Origin: Cohnella endophytica | Lineage (GTDB): Bacteria > Bacillota > Bacilli > Paenibacillales > Paenibacillaceae | Length of the DNA: 64,000 bases | Reading direction: 5' to 3' | Assembly: GCF_003628305.1 (NCBI RefSeq) | Contig: NZ_RBZM01000001.1 | Location: 124,001 to 188,000, forward strand | Part shown: in pieces, positions 61,123 through 64,000 of the stretch | How the letters are laid out: the number at the start of each line of letters is the position of its first letter | Position numbering within the stretch: position 1 is the first letter of the stretch | Position numbers and translations under genes: made by a program | Notes under the pieces: generated by a model | Seen by the model: the letters and a program-made list of their open reading frames with translations, nothing else | The model's database searches: none | What the model was told of the DNA's origin: nothing

Positions 61123-62355
61123 GTGAAGGAAAAGAAAAAACTGGATTTAGCCGCGCTGGCGTCGATTCCTTTAATTATGACACTGGCGAATTCGATGCTG
61201 ATTCCCGTTTTGCCGCTCATGCAAAGAAAATTGGGAGTTACCTCGGTGCAGATCAGCTTGATCATTACGATCTATGCCGCCGTGTCTATCGTCTGCATTC
61301 CGGTTGCCGGATATTTATCCGATCGTTTCGGTCGCAAACTCGTCATTATCATCAGCATGTCTATCGTGGCGGTAGGAGGACTCGTATCCGGTTGGGCCGC
61401 ATGGCGAATGGATCACGGGGCGGCGTATACGGTGATCCTCGTCGGGCGGTTAATCCAAGGCATGGGAGCCGCCGGCGCATTCCCGATCGTTATGCCATTA
61501 GTCGGCGACATGTTCGACAGCGAGGAAGAGGTGAGCAGCGGACTTGGCATGATCGAGACATCGAATACGTTCGGTAAAGTCGTGAGTCCCATACTAGGCT
61601 CGGCTCTTGCGCTTATCGTATGGTTTTTGCCCCTGGCCGTCATCCCCTTGATCTGCTTGTTCTCGATCGTTGCCGTTGCAATCTGCGTTAAGAAACCGAA
61701 AGGACAGCAGCAGAACCCCATATCGCTAAAACAGTTCGTTCTCGACATCCGTAAAATATTGTCCGAGAAGGGGCGTTGGCTCTATGCCATATTCGCGATC
61801 GGAGGCATTGCCATGTACGTATTGTTCGGTTTCTTGTATTTTCTTTCTTCCGTGCTGGAAGAAAAGCATGGCATCGAAGGCATATGGAAAGGGGTTTTGC
61901 TCGCGATTCCGCTCAGCGCCATTTGTCTTGCGTCTTTGCTTACAGGAAAACTGGTCGGCGAGAATAAGCAGAAAATGAAGTGGTTCACCGTCGCCGGATC
62001 GACGATCGCGACGGCCAGCATGGCCGTATCGGCCTTTATCCATTCCGGCTCCCTTGCGCTGCTGATCGTTCTTCTCTCGGTAGGCGGCGCGGGCATCGGG
62101 TTTATTCTTCCGAGTCTCGATGCCTTAATTACGGAAGGAATCGATAAAAAGCAACGTGGGACGATTACCTCTTTGTATAGCAGCATGCGATTTATCGGCG
62201 TGGCGGCCGGTCCTTTGGTAACGTCGTTGCTTATCAAAAACCAGATTTTATTATTTTATATTTTCGCGGGAGTCGGATTGGCTTGTTGCGTTATTGCTCT
62301 GTTTGCGATCAGACCAAGCAAGATGGAGACCAAGCCGTCGCTGAAAGCCTCTTAG
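61123..62355 (+). CDS. MFS transporter
   Basis: 410 residues with about twelve membrane helices. MFS motif A is GYLSDRFGRKL (about residues 65-75), and the loop VGRLIQGMGAAGAFPIVMPL is typical of drug/H+ antiporters. GTG 61123 has AAAGGAGGT at 61108; the longer frame to 61012 runs into a terminator. Substrate unknown. Convergent with the EamA gene. Confidence 0.9.
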   Translation: MKEKKKLDLAALASIPLIMTLANSMLIPVLPLMQRKLGVTSVQISLIITIYAAVSIVCIPVAGYLSDRFGRKLVIIISMSIVAVGGLVSGWAAWRMDHGAAYTVILVGRLIQGMGAAGAFPIVMPLVGDMFDSEEEVSSGLGMIETSNTFGKVVSPILGSALALIVWFLPLAVIPLICLFSIVAVAICVKKPKGQQQNPISLKQFVLDIRKILSEKGRWLYAIFAIGGIAMYVLFGFLYFLSSVLEEKHGIEGIWKGVLLAIPLSAICLASLLTGKLVGENKQKMKWFTVAGSTIATASMAVSAFIHSGSLALLIVLLSVGGAGIGFILPSLDALITEGIDKKQRGTITSLYSSMRFIGVAAGPLVTSLLIKNQILLFYIFAGVGLACCVIALFAIRPSKMETKPSLKAS

Positions 62356-62388
62356 TTTTGTTGCACAATGGGGTTTGACGTCAGCGCG

Positions 62389-63339
62389 TTATGCCTCCGT
62401 ACACTCCGCCGTGAACACAGGTTTCGCCGCTTTACGGCGTCCGAAGCGATTCGTTCCGAGAACCCCGGCGATGATCAGCAAAGAGCCGACGACGTGGTAA
62501 ACCGTATTTTTTTCGTCGAGAAACATCGCCCCGGCCGTTAACGAGACGATCGTCGACAGATTGGAGAACACGCTTATTTTGGACGCTTCTATTTTCGATA
62601 AGGCATAGTTGGCCAACAGCGCCGTGACGAGCGACGCCATTCCGCCCATATAAAGAATCGAAAGATCGAAAGTTAAGCTCGAGAGCGGGGCGAAGAGAAG
62701 ATCAAGCGTTCCTGCCGCGGCATGATTGATGATCGAGACGACTAGAAAAAACAAGAAGCCGATTCCCGACGTCAAATAGACGAGCTCCATCGGGCTGAAT
62801 ATTTTCAGAAGCGATCTGGCCAGTACGCTATAGCCGGCAAAAGCCACGCAAGTCAGGAACAACAGGAATAGGCCCATTAGATTCGACGGATCGATGCCAC
62901 CGCCTTTCATCATAAAGATAAACACGACGCCGAATACCGAAAGGAAGGTCGATAGCTTCTGCATGATTGTCGTGGCTTCCTTCAGGAAAACAGAGGCGAG
63001 GATCATCGTTACGATAGGCGTAAAAGCATACAAAATGCCTCCCTCGGCAGAGGTGGCTTGTTTCAATCCATAAGCTTGAAGCGTGAAAAATCCGAGCGGA
63101 TACATCGTTGCGAGCCACAGTACCTTGCTTAACGGCTTTCCTCGGTAGTTCAGCTTAATCCAACCGCAAGCTATAGGGATCGATAACAGCGCGAAGGAAA
63201 CCGCAAAGCGATACATCAGCGTGTCGAGCGGGAGGGCGCGATCGAGCGCCATTTTGGTAAACAAGAATGAAAATCCGATGATGACCGCGTTAATCACGGC
63301 AGACAAATAGGCTAGCTTCAAGCTTGGTCGGTTATTCAT
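62389..63339 (-). CDS. EamA/DMT-family transporter, divergent from MocR gene
   Basis: 316 residues with ten membrane helices in two EamA repeats (LAYLSAVINAVIIGFSFLFTKMALDRA, FTPIVTMILASVFLKE, and a second half ending VVGSLLIIAGVLGTN). ATG 63339 (MNNRPSLK) has GAGAGGCG upstream; the longer frame to 63396 lacks an RBS. Transport of an amino acid or its derivative is plausible because the divergent regulator is MocR-type. Confidence 0.9.
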   Translation of the reverse strand: MNNRPSLKLAYLSAVINAVIIGFSFLFTKMALDRALPLDTLMYRFAVSFALLSIPIACGWIKLNYRGKPLSKVLWLATMYPLGFFTLQAYGLKQATSAEGGILYAFTPIVTMILASVFLKEATTIMQKLSTFLSVFGVVFIFMMKGGGIDPSNLMGLFLLFLTCVAFAGYSVLARSLLKIFSPMELVYLTSGIGFLFFLVVSIINHAAAGTLDLLFAPLSSLTFDLSILYMGGMASLVTALLANYALSKIEASKISVFSNLSTIVSLTAGAMFLDEKNTVYHVVGSLLIIAGVLGTNRFGRRKAAKPVFTAECTEA

Positions 63340-63449
63340 AAGTAATTTTCGCCTCTCTTCTACGTTAGGAAGGAATCTTGTTGGGGGACCATTCATCCGT
63401 TACTAATAACGTTAAGGCTAATCGGTAAACCGAACAACATCCGATTACC

Positions 63450-63486
63450 GCAACTGTATCGATACAGTTGCTTTTTCCTGTATAAT
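63450..63486. promoter_or_regulatory. 22-bp palindromic operator and -10 box, EamA/MocR intergenic region
   Basis: GCAACTGTATC (63450-63460) with GATACAGTTGC (63461-63471) forms a perfect 22-base palindrome. A TATAAT (63481-63486) follows, without a good -35 box, as in activator-dependent promoters. A second inverted repeat, TAATCGG (63419-63425) with CCGATTA (63441-63447), lies next to it. It is probably the MocR binding region controlling both divergent genes. Confidence 0.6.
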
Positions 63487-63536
63487 GGACGGCAGAAAAG
63501 AGCTTGTACCGCATATGGCGAACGGAGGGGACTGGC

Positions 63537-64000
63537 ATGGCGAAATACGAGATCATTGTTGCGGATATGGAGCGGAAAATCGCGCAGGGCCACTATCGTT
63601 CGGGCGACAAGCTTCCTTCCGTGCGCGATGCCACGAAAGCTTACGAATGCAGCGTAAGCACGATCATTCGGGCGTACGCGGAGCTAGAGAAGCTCCATGC
63701 GATCTATTCCGTTTCGCAGAGCGGTTATTACGTAGTCGAGAAGACGGAGGATACGAGCGCGGTCAGGGCAAACGAATCGATCGATTTCGCGTCTGCGTCC
63801 CCGGATTTGAACGTGTTTCCTTATCGCGATTTCCAGCATTGTTTAAATAAAGCCATAGATACGTACAAGTATCACCTCTTCACCTACGGAGATCCGCAGG
63901 GGTTGGATAGGCTACGCCAGACGCTCGTATCCCACTTGGCGGATTCTCAAGTGTTCGCGAAGGCGGAACGGATTTTCGTTACTTCGGGCGCGCAGCAAGC
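63537..64000 (+). CDS. MocR-family regulator (GntR-aminotransferase), 3' end outside window
   Basis: A frame opens at ATG 63537, six bases after GGAGGGG, and runs off the window edge. The first ~65 residues are a GntR winged helix (GHYRSGDKLPSVRDATKAYECSVSTIIRAYAELEKL). From about residue 75 an aminotransferase-like fold begins (IDFASASPDLNVFPYRDFQHCLNKAI, then TYGDPQGLDRLRQTLVSHL and IFVTSGAQQA). This is a MocR protein. It is divergent from an EamA carrier, a common pair. Confidence 0.9.
   Translation, partial: MAKYEIIVADMERKIAQGHYRSGDKLPSVRDATKAYECSVSTIIRAYAELEKLHAIYSVSQSGYYVVEKTEDTSAVRANESIDFASASPDLNVFPYRDFQHCLNKAIDTYKYHLFTYGDPQGLDRLRQTLVSHLADSQVFAKAERIFVTSGAQQ

Overview
The window looks like a chromosomal segment of a spore-forming, low-to-mid-GC Gram-positive bacterium of the Paenibacillaceae (Paenibacillus/Cohnella type). 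The evidence is strong purine-rich ribosome binding sites, frequent GTG and TTG starts, sporulation-type genes (a SpoVB-like flippase, PdaA), bacillithiol biosynthesis (YojF/BshB2), an S-layer-homology protein, a class B sortase and Bacillus-type BdbC/BdbD. I see no insertion sequence, prophage, CRISPR array, rRNA or tRNA. The placement is inference from gene content; no 16S is present.

Layout. 1-6.5 kb: the end of a YhgE/Pip membrane protein, a DUF2203 protein, an OatA-like acyltransferase, a purine riboswitch with a DMT transporter, and an unrecognised protein. 6.5-15.7 kb: gdhA, a MerR/TipAS regulator, a tRNA-U34 modification group (trhO, selD-mnmH), an ABC exporter with its TetR regulator, and a DUF3105 protein. 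15.7-25.5 kb: an NPKTG cell-wall protein with a class B sortase, a DedA-(pseudo)PAP2 fusion, a spermidine-synthase-like protein, a secreted beta-propeller, a SpoVB-like flippase, an amidase and pdaA. 25.5-29 kb: a GNAT protein, an SDR, yojF-bshB2 and a DUF3895-like protein.

29.1-38.8 kb is the most striking block. A cobalamin riboswitch precedes a 1,699-residue secreted protein with two DUF4430 (transcobalamin/intrinsic-factor beta-domain-like) units, two alpha/alpha-toroid units and an internal triple SLH module. Then come a membrane-tethered DUF4430 protein and a complete ECF transporter (EcfT, fused EcfA-EcfA, S component). The order suggests a cobalamin capture-and-relay pathway from S-layer to membrane.

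38.9-45.4 kb: paired DUF606 transporters, an ECF42-type sigma factor operon with two matching promoter candidates, and an MBOAT/DHHW acetylation pair. 45.4-52.3 kb: RNase Z, a FusB/FusC-type EF-G-binding protein behind a candidate leader-peptide attenuator, an FMN reductase, a divergent GAPDH, a MecA_N-type penicillin-binding protein, and an FHA-winged-helix regulator. 52.4-57.1 kb: a copper/thiol group (CopA, SafE/DsbD-like, YtkA/FixH-like, BdbD, BdbC). 57.1-64 kb: an aldo/keto reductase, a DUF2798-like protein, a Mn-type CDF transporter candidate, a PLP lyase, an MFS transporter, and an EamA transporter divergent from a MocR regulator cut by the window edge.
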